Positions 49,778-59,072 of a DNA stretch of 64,000 nt are shown here, one piece after another. The notes beneath the pieces were generated by a model. It searched no databases. It was not told the origin of the DNA and worked only from the letters and a program-made list of their open reading frames with translations. The translations under genes and the position numbers were made by a program. Within the stretch, counting starts at the first letter, position 1; every line of letters starts with the position of its first letter. The stretch is from Ferdinandcohnia sp047246645 (lineage in GTDB: Bacteria > Bacillota > Bacilli > Bacillales > Bacillaceae_L): positions 310,001 to 374,000 of the forward strand of contig NZ_JBFOKR010000001.1 in NCBI RefSeq assembly GCF_047246645.1. The letters run 5' to 3'.

Positions 49778-49801
49778 ATTTAGAGGGGTGTGTAAATACG
49801 G

Positions 49802-52492
49802 ATGAACTGGTATGAGCTTAGAACAGAAGAGGTGGAAAAGAAAGTAAATACAAGCCTTTCAGAGGGTCTTACTGACCAAGAAGTAAAACAAAGACAAAAA
49901 CAGTTTGGATATAATGAATTGGAGGAGGCTGAGCGTCCATCAGCACTTTTGCTTTTTTTAGCCCAATTTAAGGATTTCATGGTAATTGTGTTACTTGCTG
50001 CAACCTTAATTTCAGGTCTATTGGGTGAATATATAGACGCTATTGCTATAATTGCGATTGTCCTAATTAATGGTTTTTTAGGGTTCTTCCAAGAAAGAAA
50101 AGCAGAAAAGTCCCTCTCGGCATTAAAGGAACTCTCTGCACCGCAGGTAAATGTTTTCCGTAATAATGAGTGGACAAGAATACCTTCACGAGACCTGGTT
50201 ATTGGAGATATTATTAAATTTTCGAGCGGAGACCGAATTGGTGCCGATGTGCGGCTTATTGACGTCAAAAGCTTGGAAATTGAAGAATCTGCGTTAACAG
50301 GTGAGTCAGTTCCAGTTGCAAAACATGTAAACCCAATTACAAATGGAGAAATCTCTCTGGGCGATCAAGAGAATATGGCATTTATGGGAACGATGGTAAC
50401 AAGAGGTAATGGAATTGGAGTTGTAGTCGGTACCGGAATGAACACAGCAATGGGGCAAATTGCTGAGTTACTTCAATCGGCAGAAACAATGATAACACCA
50501 TTACAAAGGAGATTAGAGCAATTAGGTAAAATATTAATATCAGTTGCGCTAGTATTAACATTGTTAGTGGTTGTGGTAGGTGTTATAAATGGACACGACC
50601 TTTACAATATGTTCTTAGCTGGAGTATCGTTAGCGGTTGCCGCAATACCAGAAGGTTTACCTGCAATTGTAACAGTCGCTTTATCACTTGGTGTCCAGCG
50701 TATGATTAAGAAAAATGCAATTGTCAGACGTTTGCCTGCAGTTGAAACTCTTGGATGTGCATCTGTCATATGTTCAGACAAAACAGGGACAATGACACAA
50801 AACAAAATGACAGTTACCCATTTATGGTCAGGCGGTAAAACATGGACTGTTTCTGGAACAGGATATGACTTGAAGGGCAGCTTCTACGCAGGAGAGCGAG
50901 AAATAAAACCTACAGAAAATAAAGCACTACAGCAACTATTAACCTTTGGTGTATTGTGTAACAATGCAACTTTAAAAAGAAATGACGAAGAAATTATAGT
51001 TGATGGTGATCCGACAGAAGGTGCACTTGTGGTTGCGGGTGTAAAAGCAGGGATGTCTAAGGAATTTCTTTCAAATCAATTTGAAGTGATTGAGGAATTT
51101 CCATTTGATTCTGGAAGAAAAATGATGAGTGTTATTGTCAAGGATAAAGCTGGTAATCAATTTGTTATTACGAAAGGTGCACCAGATGTACTAATCGGTG
51201 TAAGTGAATCTATACTTTGGGATAATAGACAACAAAATCTTTCAACGGAATATGAAACTAAAATTAAAGATGCAATTGAAGGGTTAGCTTCAAATGCTTT
51301 GCGTACAATTGCTGTTGGATTTAAGCCTTTACGTCCAAACCAAAGGATAGTGAATGAGCGTGATGCTGAATCAGGCTTAACCTTTATTGGTATCCAGGGC
51401 ATGATTGACCCTCCTCGACCAGAGGTAAAAGCAGCTGTTAGGGAGTGTAAAGATGCAGGTATAAAAACAATCATGATTACTGGGGATCATCTTATTACAG
51501 CGAAAGCTATTGCTACCCAACTTGGCATCTTACCAGCAGGAGGAAAAGTGTTAGATGGCAACACATTATCTAAAATGGAAGTTGAAGAATTAGAAGAGAT
51601 TGTTGATGATGTTTATGTGTATGCAAGGGTTTCTCCAGAGCATAAACTTAAGATTGTTAAAGCACTCCAAAAGAAGGGTCATATAGTAGCTATGACTGGA
51701 GATGGAGTAAATGATGCACCTGCTATAAAAGCTTCAGATATCGGAATCGCGATGGGAATAACAGGAACTGATGTAGCCAAAGAGGCATCATCATTAGTTT
51801 TACTTGATGATAACTTCGCTACTATTAAAGCAGCAATTAAAGAAGGTCGTAATATCTATGAAAATATTAGAAAGTTTATTCGATATTTATTAGCTTCTAA
51901 TGTTGGAGAAATACTTGTAATGTTGTTTGCAATGATTCTTAGCCTTCCACTTCCACTCGTTCCTATCCAAATTCTTTGGGTAAATTTAGTGACTGATGGA
52001 TTGCCAGCTATGGCTTTAGGACTAGATCAAGCTGAAGGAAATGTTATGAAACGTGGCCCAAGAAGCCCAAAAGAAGGTGTATTTGCAAGAGGACTTGGAT
52101 GGAAGATTATAAGTCGGGGATTCCTAATCGGGATCGTAACACTTGCAGCGTTTATGATTGTGTATTACAGAGATCCAAACAATCTTGGTTACGCTCAAAC
52201 GATTGCATTTGCTACATTAGTTATGGCACAGTTAATCCATGTGTTTGACTGCAGAAGTGAACGTTCTGTGTTCCACAGAAATCCATTCCAAAACATGTAT
52301 TTAGTATGGGCGGTAATTTCATCAATTGCATTAATGCTTGTTGTCATTTACTATCCACCTTTACAACCAATCTTCCATACGTATGCTATTGAACCTAGAG
52401 ATTGGTTACTAATTCTTGGAATGTCAGCTATCCCAACATTCCTACTTGCAGGATCCTTATTAACAAGATCTCGTAACCCACAAACGGCTTAA
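49802..52492 (+). CDS. yloB: P-type calcium-transporting ATPase YloB
   Basis: 896 residues (890 in B. subtilis). P2A-type (SERCA-like) pump. Cation ATPase N-domain 1-70; TGES in the actuator domain near 165 (EESALTGESVPV); PEGLP near 285 in M4 (AAIPEGLPAIV), the Ca-site motif; phosphorylated D326 in CSDKTGTMTQNKM; KGAPDVL near 457; TGDGVNDAPAIK near 638. Ten membrane segments. B. subtilis YloB moves calcium and is linked to spore formation. The ATG follows AGAGGGGTG (49782-49790), directly after copy B of the repeat. Confidence 0.95.
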   Translation: MNWYELRTEEVEKKVNTSLSEGLTDQEVKQRQKQFGYNELEEAERPSALLLFLAQFKDFMVIVLLAATLISGLLGEYIDAIAIIAIVLINGFLGFFQERKAEKSLSALKELSAPQVNVFRNNEWTRIPSRDLVIGDIIKFSSGDRIGADVRLIDVKSLEIEESALTGESVPVAKHVNPITNGEISLGDQENMAFMGTMVTRGNGIGVVVGTGMNTAMGQIAELLQSAETMITPLQRRLEQLGKILISVALVLTLLVVVVGVINGHDLYNMFLAGVSLAVAAIPEGLPAIVTVALSLGVQRMIKKNAIVRRLPAVETLGCASVICSDKTGTMTQNKMTVTHLWSGGKTWTVSGTGYDLKGSFYAGEREIKPTENKALQQLLTFGVLCNNATLKRNDEEIIVDGDPTEGALVVAGVKAGMSKEFLSNQFEVIEEFPFDSGRKMMSVIVKDKAGNQFVITKGAPDVLIGVSESILWDNRQQNLSTEYETKIKDAIEGLASNALRTIAVGFKPLRPNQRIVNERDAESGLTFIGIQGMIDPPRPEVKAAVRECKDAGIKTIMITGDHLITAKAIATQLGILPAGGKVLDGNTLSKMEVEELEEIVDDVYVYARVSPEHKLKIVKALQKKGHIVAMTGDGVNDAPAIKASDIGIAMGITGTDVAKEASSLVLLDDNFATIKAAIKEGRNIYENIRKFIRYLLASNVGEILVMLFAMILSLPLPLVPIQILWVNLVTDGLPAMALGLDQAEGNVMKRGPRSPKEGVFARGLGWKIISRGFLIGIVTLAAFMIVYYRDPNNLGYAQTIAFATLVMAQLIHVFDCRSERSVFHRNPFQNMYLVWAVISSIALMLVVIYYPPLQPIFHTYAIEPRDWLLILGMSAIPTFLLAGSLLTRSRNPQTA

Positions 52493-52534
52493 TCGTCAAT
52501 TTGGAAATTGTTTATAACTTTATGTTATACTTCT

Positions 52535-52571
52535 AAAGGTAATGGAGTTAATACTCTATTACCTTTTTATT
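52535..52571 (+). terminator. Terminator after yloB
   Basis: AAAGGTAATGGAGT (52535-52548) pairs with ACTCTATTACCTTT (52553-52566) with one mismatch, then TT and an AT-rich tract. Confidence 0.8.
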
Positions 52572-52708
52572 TTACTTAATAACAACTATTCTATTTATTA
52601 AATCAATGGTAAAATAAGTATTGCTTTTAAATTACATCATACTAATGTACATACGAAAATTCTGTTGAAAATAATTTATACCTGGAACGTTAGAATGGAC
52701 GTGAAAAT

Positions 52709-53587
52709 ATGATTGTAAGTATGACAGGTTTTGGACGTGCTAAAAAAGGGATTGGAAATGTAACTGTCCAGGCAGAGCTAAAGTCAGTTAATCATCGATT
52801 TTGTGAAATCAATATAAGAATGCCTAGACAATTATTCATACTTGAGGATAAAATGAAAAAGGCAATTATGAAGCACGTGCAAAGAGGACGTGTAGAGGTT
52901 TTTATAACAATTGAGGGAGAGGGACTTGTTCAGAAGTCACTCACAATTGATTGGGCCTTATTGGACAGCTTGGTTACTTCCATGAATCAAGTAAAAGAAA
53001 CATATCAACTTTCGTCTAAAGAGATAAGCCCTCATGAACTTCTTTCCTATGACCACATATTGTCGGTTGAAGAAAAGGAGATAGAAAACAAAGATCTTGA
53101 ATTGTTAGTACTTGAGGTTATTCAAACTGCAGCTATAGAATTAAAGAAAATGAGAGTACGCGAAGGCGAGAAACTCTTAGAGGATATTACTAATTTCCTT
53201 AATCAGATAGAGATGAATGTACATAGTGTTATAGAATACGCACCACAGGTGACCAGCCAGTACCGTAATCGAATCCTTAAAAGGGTAAAAGAATATGTAG
53301 GAAATGAGTTTGATGATAACCGTCTCTTAACTGAAGTAGCTGTATTCGCGGAAAAAGCAGATATTAGTGAAGAACTTACACGTTTACAAAGTCACATAAG
53401 TCAATTTCGGGAAACAGTAGTGACTAGTGGGCCAGTTGGGAGAAAGTTAGATTTTATCGTCCAAGAAATGAACCGTGAAATAAATACAATCGGTTCCAAA
53501 GCAAATGATAGTATGCTCGCTAAACACGTTGTTGAAATGAAGAGCTTATTAGAAAAAATTAAGGAACAAGTACAAAACATTGAATAA
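52709..53587 (+). CDS. yloC: YicC/YloC family endoribonuclease
   Basis: 292 residues starting MIVSMTGFGRAKK, the family N-terminus. NHRFCEINIRMPRQL near 29, RGRVEVFITIEGEG near 61, and the C-terminal DUF1732 region (LTEVAVFAEKADISEELTRLQSHI near 208, GPVGRKLDFIVQEMNREINTIGSKAND near 243). Family members are RNases or RNase adaptors; E. coli YicC promotes decay of the RyhB small RNA. The substrate here is unknown. The ribosome binding site is weak (GGACGTG, 52697-52703). It starts the group with remA, gmk and rpoZ. Confidence 0.9.
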   Translation: MIVSMTGFGRAKKGIGNVTVQAELKSVNHRFCEINIRMPRQLFILEDKMKKAIMKHVQRGRVEVFITIEGEGLVQKSLTIDWALLDSLVTSMNQVKETYQLSSKEISPHELLSYDHILSVEEKEIENKDLELLVLEVIQTAAIELKKMRVREGEKLLEDITNFLNQIEMNVHSVIEYAPQVTSQYRNRILKRVKEYVGNEFDDNRLLTEVAVFAEKADISEELTRLQSHISQFRETVVTSGPVGRKLDFIVQEMNREINTIGSKANDSMLAKHVVEMKSLLEKIKEQVQNIE

Positions 53588-53647
53588 ACGTGATTACAAA
53601 GCAAGTATCACGGTAAAAATAAAGGAGTACATATAGGGGGAGATTGT

Positions 53648-53911
53648 GTGCAAATTAAGTTAATTAATATCGGTTTTGGGAATATTGTCTCAGCTAACAG
53701 AATTATTTCAATTGTTAGTCCTGAATCTGCTCCTATTAAAAGAATTGTACAAGACGCTCGTGACCGAGGAATGCTAATTGATGCTACATATGGTAGAAGG
53801 ACCCGTGCAGTTATGATTATGGATAGTGACCATATTATTCTATCGGCGGTACAGCCGGAGACCGTTGCACAAAGGCTAACAAAAGAGGATGAGCTAACAG
53901 ACGAAGGGTAG
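53648..53911 (+). CDS. remA: Extracellular matrix regulator RemA (DUF370)
   Basis: 87 residues (89 in B. subtilis YlzA). GTG start at 53648 after AGGGGGAGA (53635-53643). Nearly the whole protein is conserved: IKLINIGFGNIVSANRIISIVSPESAPIKR and DARDRGMLIDATYGRRTRAVMIMDSDHIILSAVQPETVAQRL. RemA forms octameric rings that bind repeated DNA sites and activate matrix operons such as eps and tapA, and osmoprotection genes, in B. subtilis. The RGRRTRAV-type arginine loop is the DNA-binding part. Confidence 0.94.
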   Translation: MQIKLINIGFGNIVSANRIISIVSPESAPIKRIVQDARDRGMLIDATYGRRTRAVMIMDSDHIILSAVQPETVAQRLTKEDELTDEG

Positions 53912-53923
53912 GTTTAAGAAGTA

Positions 53924-54541
53924 ATGAATGAAAGAGGTTTACTAATTGTTTTATCAGGTCCTTCCGGTGTTGGAAAGGGTACAGTACGAAAAGCTATATT
54001 TTCAGAGCCTAATACACAGTTCCAATACTCAATCTCAATGACCACAAGACAGCCTCGTGAAGGCGAAGTTGATGGTGTAGACTATTTCTTTAAGTCAAGA
54101 GATGAGTTTGAGGATTTAATCAAAAACAATAAATTACTAGAATGGGCAGAATATGTTGGGAACTATTATGGTACACCAATTGATTATGTTGAATCTACAC
54201 TGCAATCTGGTAAAGATGTGTTTTTAGAAATAGAAGTTCAGGGAGCACTACAAGTTCGTAAAGCTTTTCCAGAAGGTTTGTTTATCTTCTTAGCCCCACC
54301 TAGTCTTAAGGAATTGAAGAACAGAATTATTACAAGAGGTACTGAATCTGAGGAATTGATTCGTAATAGAATGAAGGTTGCTAAAGAAGAAATTGAAATG
54401 ATGGATGCCTACGATTATGTAGTTGAAAATGATGAAGTGGAGCTTGCTTGCAAACGTATTAATGCGATTGTAACTGCTGAACACTGTAAACGTGAGAGAA
54501 TTGCAAGACGATATAAAAAAATGTTGGAGGTCGATTTTTAA
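53924..54541 (+). CDS. gmk: Guanylate kinase Gmk
   Basis: 205 residues (204 in B. subtilis). P-loop GPSGVGKGT near 10-18; the GMP-binding segment SMTTRQPREGEVDGVDYFF near 38-56; LEWAEYVGNYYGTP near 71; lid residues RGTESEELIRNRM near 134. It phosphorylates GMP to GDP and so feeds GTP and (p)ppGpp pools. The weak ribosome binding site (AAGAAG) and short gap to remA suggest operon expression. Its stop codon touches the start of rpoZ. Confidence 0.97.
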   Translation: MNERGLLIVLSGPSGVGKGTVRKAIFSEPNTQFQYSISMTTRQPREGEVDGVDYFFKSRDEFEDLIKNNKLLEWAEYVGNYYGTPIDYVESTLQSGKDVFLEIEVQGALQVRKAFPEGLFIFLAPPSLKELKNRIITRGTESEELIRNRMKVAKEEIEMMDAYDYVVENDEVELACKRINAIVTAEHCKRERIARRYKKMLEVDF

Positions 54542-54775
54542 ATGTTATATCCTTCTATTGATTCATTAATGAATAAGCTTGATTCTAAGTATACGCTGGT
54601 AACTGTTGCGGCTAAACGCGCAAGAAAAATGCAAGAAAATAATGATGCAAAGGTTCAAAAGCCGAAATCTTATAAATCTGTTGGTAAAGCACTAGAAGAA
54701 ATTGATGCTGGATTGTTACATTACACAACTGAAACAAAACTGGAAGTGGATACAACACCAACTGTTACAGAATAA
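54542..54775 (+). CDS. rpoZ: RNA polymerase omega subunit RpoZ
   Basis: 77 residues; starts directly after the gmk TAA, with TTGGAGG (54526-54532) inside gmk. MLYPSIDSLMNKLDSKYTLVTVAAKRARKM is the conserved omega N-terminus, followed by KSYKSVGKALEEIDAGLL. Omega helps assemble the beta-prime subunit. The gmk-rpoZ pairing is conserved widely. A terminator follows. Confidence 0.95.
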   Translation: MLYPSIDSLMNKLDSKYTLVTVAAKRARKMQENNDAKVQKPKSYKSVGKALEEIDAGLLHYTTETKLEVDTTPTVTE

Positions 54776-54807
54776 TTATTATTTCTGCAGGTGGATTGAT
54801 AAATTGC

Positions 54808-54842
54808 AATAACAACCTCTCTTGTAGGTTGTTATTTTTTTA
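54808..54842 (+). terminator. Terminator after rpoZ
   Basis: AATAACAACCT (54808-54818) pairs with AGGTTGTTATT (54826-54836), followed by five or more T. Confidence 0.9.
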
Positions 54843-54900
54843 CATAGGTCTTTCAAAAATTGTATAGAATCCTTAATTTGTTTTTTAGGGGGAGACGGAA

Positions 54901-56103
54901 ATGAACAACAAAAAAATTCTACTTTGTGTTAGTGGCGGTATTGCAGTATATAAGGCCGTTGCTTTGACTAGCAAACTAACACAGGCAGGAGCTACAGTAA
55001 AAGTGATCATGAGCGAATCTGCTATGAAATTTGTTACTCCTTTATCATTTCAAGCACTTTCCAGGAATGAAGTATATTATGATACATTTGATGAAAAGGA
55101 TCCTTCTGTCATAGCACATATTGATCTTGCGGATTGGGCTGATTTGATAATTGTTGCACCGGCAACAGCAAATATCATTGGTAAACTCGCAAATGGGATT
55201 GCTGACAATATGATTACTACGACACTGCTTGCAGCTACTGTCCCTGTATGGATAGCACCTGCAATGAATGTACATATGTATGACCATCCAGCTGTAAAAA
55301 GAAATATTTATGTTCTAGCAGGAGATGGGTATAAATTTATCGAACCATCAGAAGGTTACTTGGCATGTGGTTATGTAGGAAAGGGTAGACTCGAAGAACC
55401 CGAAAAAATTGTCGAGTTAGTAGGAGCACATTTTTTCCAACAGCCCTTCTTAAAGAATAAAAAAGTCCTAATTACAGCTGGTCCAACTCGGGAAAAAGTT
55501 GACCCAGTACGCTTTTTTACTAATAGGTCTACAGGTAAGATGGGATATGCACTTGCCGAAGCAGCCAGCTTGGCTGGAGCAGATGTTACGTTAATCTCTG
55601 GACCTACTAATTTATCAAGTCCAAGAAATGTCAAGACGATACGAGTTGAATCAGCTGATGAAATGTTAAAGGAAGTACTAACTTACTATAAACAAAGTGA
55701 TATTGTCATCAAATCAGCTGCTGTTGCAGATTATCGACCAAAAAATGTGTACGATGAAAAAATGAAGAAGCAATCCGGGGAAATGGTGCTCGAGCTTGAA
55801 AGAACAACTGATATTCTTAAAACACTTGGAGAACAAAAGGAAAATCAATTGTTAGTTGGTTTTGCTGCTGAAACTACTAATGTTGCCGAATATGCCAAAA
55901 GAAAACTCGAGACTAAAAACTTAGATTTAATTGTAGCAAATAATGTGACCGAAACAGGTGCAGGCTTTGGTACGGATACGAACATTGTAACCATTTACAA
56001 AAGAGATGGAAGTCATGTTGAATTGCCCTTAATGTCTAAACTGGAAGTTGCTAAAGCGATACTTCAAGAGGTAAAACTTATTTTGGATGAGGAAGGAAAA
56101 TGA
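54901..56103 (+). CDS. coaBC: Phosphopantothenoylcysteine decarboxylase / synthetase CoaBC
   Basis: 400 residues. The N-terminal CoaC flavoprotein domain (1-180) has CVSGGIAVYKA near 9, PATANIIGKLANGIADNMITT near 81 and PAMNVHMYDHP near 119. The C-terminal CoaB domain has ITAGPTREKVDPVRFFTNRSTGKMGYALA near 196 and SAAVADYRP near 279. It couples cysteine to phosphopantothenate and then decarboxylates it, in CoA synthesis. The ribosome binding site is GGGGGAGA (54889-54896). The stop overlaps priA (ATGA). Confidence 0.96.
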   Translation: MNNKKILLCVSGGIAVYKAVALTSKLTQAGATVKVIMSESAMKFVTPLSFQALSRNEVYYDTFDEKDPSVIAHIDLADWADLIIVAPATANIIGKLANGIADNMITTTLLAATVPVWIAPAMNVHMYDHPAVKRNIYVLAGDGYKFIEPSEGYLACGYVGKGRLEEPEKIVELVGAHFFQQPFLKNKKVLITAGPTREKVDPVRFFTNRSTGKMGYALAEAASLAGADVTLISGPTNLSSPRNVKTIRVESADEMLKEVLTYYKQSDIVIKSAAVADYRPKNVYDEKMKKQSGEMVLELERTTDILKTLGEQKENQLLVGFAAETTNVAEYAKRKLETKNLDLIVANNVTETGAGFGTDTNIVTIYKRDGSHVELPLMSKLEVAKAILQEVKLILDEEGK

Positions 56104-58514
56104 GAATAGCTAATATTATAGTTGATGTACCGGCAATGCAAACCGATAAGACGTACGACTATATTATCCCTGAAAGATGGCGGGATATTGTTGTGCCTGG
56201 TATGAGGGTAGTCGTGCCTTTTGGTCCCAGGAAGGTCCAGGGGTTTGTAATGAGTTTATCGGATCATGCAGAAATAGATAAGCTAAAAGAAATTCATTCA
56301 CTTCTCGATTTAACTCCTGTACTAAATGAAGAGTTATTACATATTGGTGCTTGGTTAACCGAGAAGACCTTATGTTTCACAATATCAGCATTACAAGTTA
56401 TGCTTCCTGCAGCAATGAGAGCTAAGTACGAAAAGGAAATACGACTTCTTGACGAATCAAAGAGAACTGATTTGGATTCAGCCGTACAGGACTTATTACG
56501 TAATAGAGATTTCATTCATTGGGATGAAGTTGAAAAAAATGACATGTTGCATGTATTTCAAAAAGACATAAAAAAAGGCTTGCTTGATGTGGTTTATAAA
56601 GTGAAAAATCGTACAAATAAAAAGACCTTAAAACAGGTACAACTTTCACAAACTGTTGAACAGACTTTAAAAGAGATTCAAGGACTGTCTACCAGCGCTT
56701 CTAAACAGAAAGAGGTTCTTAGCTACTTTATTGAAAATCCTAAACCAATTGTAGTTAGAGATTTACTTCAAAAAGTCAATACGACAGACAGCACTATTAA
56801 GACCCTTGTAAATAAGGGTCTTCTCGTAGAAAAGGTAGTTGAAGTGTATAGAGACCCCTATGCAGAAAGGGAATTCAAAAAAACTGAACCATTACCACTT
56901 ACTACAGAACAACAACAAGCTATTTCTCCAGTACTCTCTTCAATAGAAAATCAGCTGCACAAGGTGTTTTTGATGTATGGTGTTACAGGTAGTGGAAAAA
57001 CAGAAGTGTATATGCAATCAATTGATGCAGTTTTAAAAAAAGGAAAAGAAGCAATTGTTCTTGTTCCAGAAATTGCACTTACCCCACAAATGGTTAATCG
57101 ATTTAAGGGGCGATTTGGTTCACAGGTAGCTGTACTTCATAGTGGACTAGGTGCTGGAGAAAAGTATGATGAATGGAGAAAAATACATCGTAAGGAAGTT
57201 CGAGTTGTTGTTGGGGCTCGTTCAGCAATTTTTGCTCCTTTTGAGAATTTAGGGATTATTATTATTGATGAAGAACATGAATCAAGCTATAAGCAGGAAG
57301 ATAATCCACGTTATCATGCAAAAGATGTTGCTATTTTTCGAGGACAATTACATAAATGTCCGGTTGTACTTGGAAGTGCAACACCAACACTTGAATCTTT
57401 TGCACGTTCTTCCAAGAATGTGTACGAGCTGATTACCTTGAAGGAAAGAGTTAACAACAGGCCGTTGCCTACTGTTGAAATCGTGGATATGAGAGAGGAA
57501 TTGAGAAGTGGCAATCGGTCTATGTTCTCTACTTCTCTATTTGATAAATTACAGTTGAGGTTAGATAGAAACGAACAATCAGTATTATTTTTAAATAGAA
57601 GGGGCCACTCTTCTTTTGTTATGTGTAGAGACTGTGGTTATGTTGCTAATTGTCCTCATTGTGATATTTCATTAACATATCATAGGACAAACCATCGATT
57701 AAAATGTCACTACTGCGGATATGAGACAAATATGCCTGTGACTTGTCAGGAGTGTGGAAGCGAACATATTCGTTTCTTTGGTACAGGTACTCAAAAAGTA
57801 GAAGAGGAATTGGCAAAAATTTTACCTGAAGCAAGAGTCATTCGAATGGACGTTGATACAACAAGCCGTAAAGGATCACATGAAAAGCTCCTAAAGGAAT
57901 TTGGAGATGGTAATGCTGATATTTTGCTTGGCACTCAGATGATAGCAAAGGGCTTAGACTTTCCAAATGTTACTTTAGTAGGTGTGTTAACTGCAGATAC
58001 AATGCTAAACCTTCCTGATTTTCGATCTTCAGAGAAAACTTTTCAGCTCCTTACTCAAGTAAGTGGAAGAGCAGGAAGACACGAACTACCAGGGGAAGTA
58101 GTTATTCAAAGCTATACACCCGAGCACTATAGCATTGAACTGGCAAGTAAACATGATTATGATGGCTTTTATCAAAACGAAATGCGAATTAGAAAGCAAC
58201 ACGCATATCCACCTTTTTATTATCTTGCATTAATAACTGTGTCACACACTGAGCTTACAAAGACAGTTGACGTGGCTGAAAAAATTTCCACCTATTTACG
58301 AAACTCCTTAACGAATAAATCTATTATACTTGGGCCGGTTACCTCACCAATTGCAAGGATTAATAATAGATATCGTTATCAATGCATGATAAAATACAAA
58401 AATGAACCAAATCTCAATCAACTTTTAAAAGGTATTGTCGACAGATATCAAAAAGAGATTGCACAAAATTCTCTTGCATTATCAATTGATTTAAACCCCT
58501 ATATCATGATGTAA
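56100..58514 (+). CDS. priA: Primosomal replication restart helicase PriA
   Basis: 804 residues (805 in B. subtilis). The N-terminal 3'-DNA-binding domain (1-105) has TYDYIIPERW and GMRVVVPFGPRKVQGFV. Helicase motif I is GVTGSGKTEVY near 295, motif II DEEH near 390 (IIIIDEEHESSYKQE). Eight cysteines form the zinc domain (CRDCGYVANCPHCD, CHYCGYE and CQECGSEH, near 510-560). LLGTQMIAKGLDFPNVTLVGV near 603 and TQVSGRAGR near 650 are later motifs. PriA reloads the replisome at stalled forks. It overlaps coaBC by four bases. Confidence 0.97.
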   Translation: MRIANIIVDVPAMQTDKTYDYIIPERWRDIVVPGMRVVVPFGPRKVQGFVMSLSDHAEIDKLKEIHSLLDLTPVLNEELLHIGAWLTEKTLCFTISALQVMLPAAMRAKYEKEIRLLDESKRTDLDSAVQDLLRNRDFIHWDEVEKNDMLHVFQKDIKKGLLDVVYKVKNRTNKKTLKQVQLSQTVEQTLKEIQGLSTSASKQKEVLSYFIENPKPIVVRDLLQKVNTTDSTIKTLVNKGLLVEKVVEVYRDPYAEREFKKTEPLPLTTEQQQAISPVLSSIENQLHKVFLMYGVTGSGKTEVYMQSIDAVLKKGKEAIVLVPEIALTPQMVNRFKGRFGSQVAVLHSGLGAGEKYDEWRKIHRKEVRVVVGARSAIFAPFENLGIIIIDEEHESSYKQEDNPRYHAKDVAIFRGQLHKCPVVLGSATPTLESFARSSKNVYELITLKERVNNRPLPTVEIVDMREELRSGNRSMFSTSLFDKLQLRLDRNEQSVLFLNRRGHSSFVMCRDCGYVANCPHCDISLTYHRTNHRLKCHYCGYETNMPVTCQECGSEHIRFFGTGTQKVEEELAKILPEARVIRMDVDTTSRKGSHEKLLKEFGDGNADILLGTQMIAKGLDFPNVTLVGVLTADTMLNLPDFRSSEKTFQLLTQVSGRAGRHELPGEVVIQSYTPEHYSIELASKHDYDGFYQNEMRIRKQHAYPPFYYLALITVSHTELTKTVDVAEKISTYLRNSLTNKSIILGPVTSPIARINNRYRYQCMIKYKNEPNLNQLLKGIVDRYQKEIAQNSLALSIDLNPYIMM

Positions 58515-58590
58515 AACCAAGAAGAAAGTTTAAACTTTCTAGCTATAGTAGATGCTAGTAATACTAGATTAGATGTACGGAGGAAGGAAT

Positions 58591-59064
58591 TTGTCTAAAC
58601 TGCAAATTGTAAACTATCCAAATGAAGTACTTGAGGTCGAATGTGAACGAGTCACTTCATTTGATCGCAAATTAACAAAATTAATTAAAGATATGTATGA
58701 TACGATGATTGAGGAGGATGGTGTAGGATTAGCTGCTCCTCAGATTGGAATCACAAAGCAAATTGCTATTGTTGATATAGGAGACGAAAGCGGGCTTATT
58801 GAGCTTATTAATCCTACTATTTTAGAACAACGTGGTGAACAAGTAGGTCCGGAAGGCTGCCTCAGTTTTCCGGGCCTTTTTGGTGAAGTAACACGATATG
58901 ATTACGTGAAGGTACGTGCACAAAATCGAAAAGGAAAAACATACATAATAGAAGCGGAAGGATTCCTGGCTCGTGCAATCCAACATGAAATTGACCATTT
59001 ACATGGTATTTTATTTACATCGAAAGTGAATCGTTATTATGAAGAAGGAGAAATAGAAGGGTAG
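58591..59064 (+). CDS. def: Peptide deformylase Def
   Basis: 157 residues (160 in B. subtilis Def). TTG start at 58591 (MSKLQIVNYPNEVLE), seven bases after GGAGG (58579-58583). The frame is open from an ATG at 58573, but that codon precedes the site. The three motifs are GVGLAAPQIG near 44, EGCLSFPG near 87 and QHEIDHLHG near 130; Cys and both His bind the metal. It removes the formyl group from new proteins and sits next to fmt, which puts it on the initiator tRNA. Confidence 0.96.
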   Translation: MSKLQIVNYPNEVLEVECERVTSFDRKLTKLIKDMYDTMIEEDGVGLAAPQIGITKQIAIVDIGDESGLIELINPTILEQRGEQVGPEGCLSFPGLFGEVTRYDYVKVRAQNRKGKTYIIEAEGFLARAIQHEIDHLHGILFTSKVNRYYEEGEIEG

Positions 59065-59072
59065 GTATCAAT

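Noticed and set aside
49780..50268. 162-codon minus-strand frame over the 5' part of yloB
   Set aside because: Antisense shadow of the P-type ATPase gene, with no homology or start signal.
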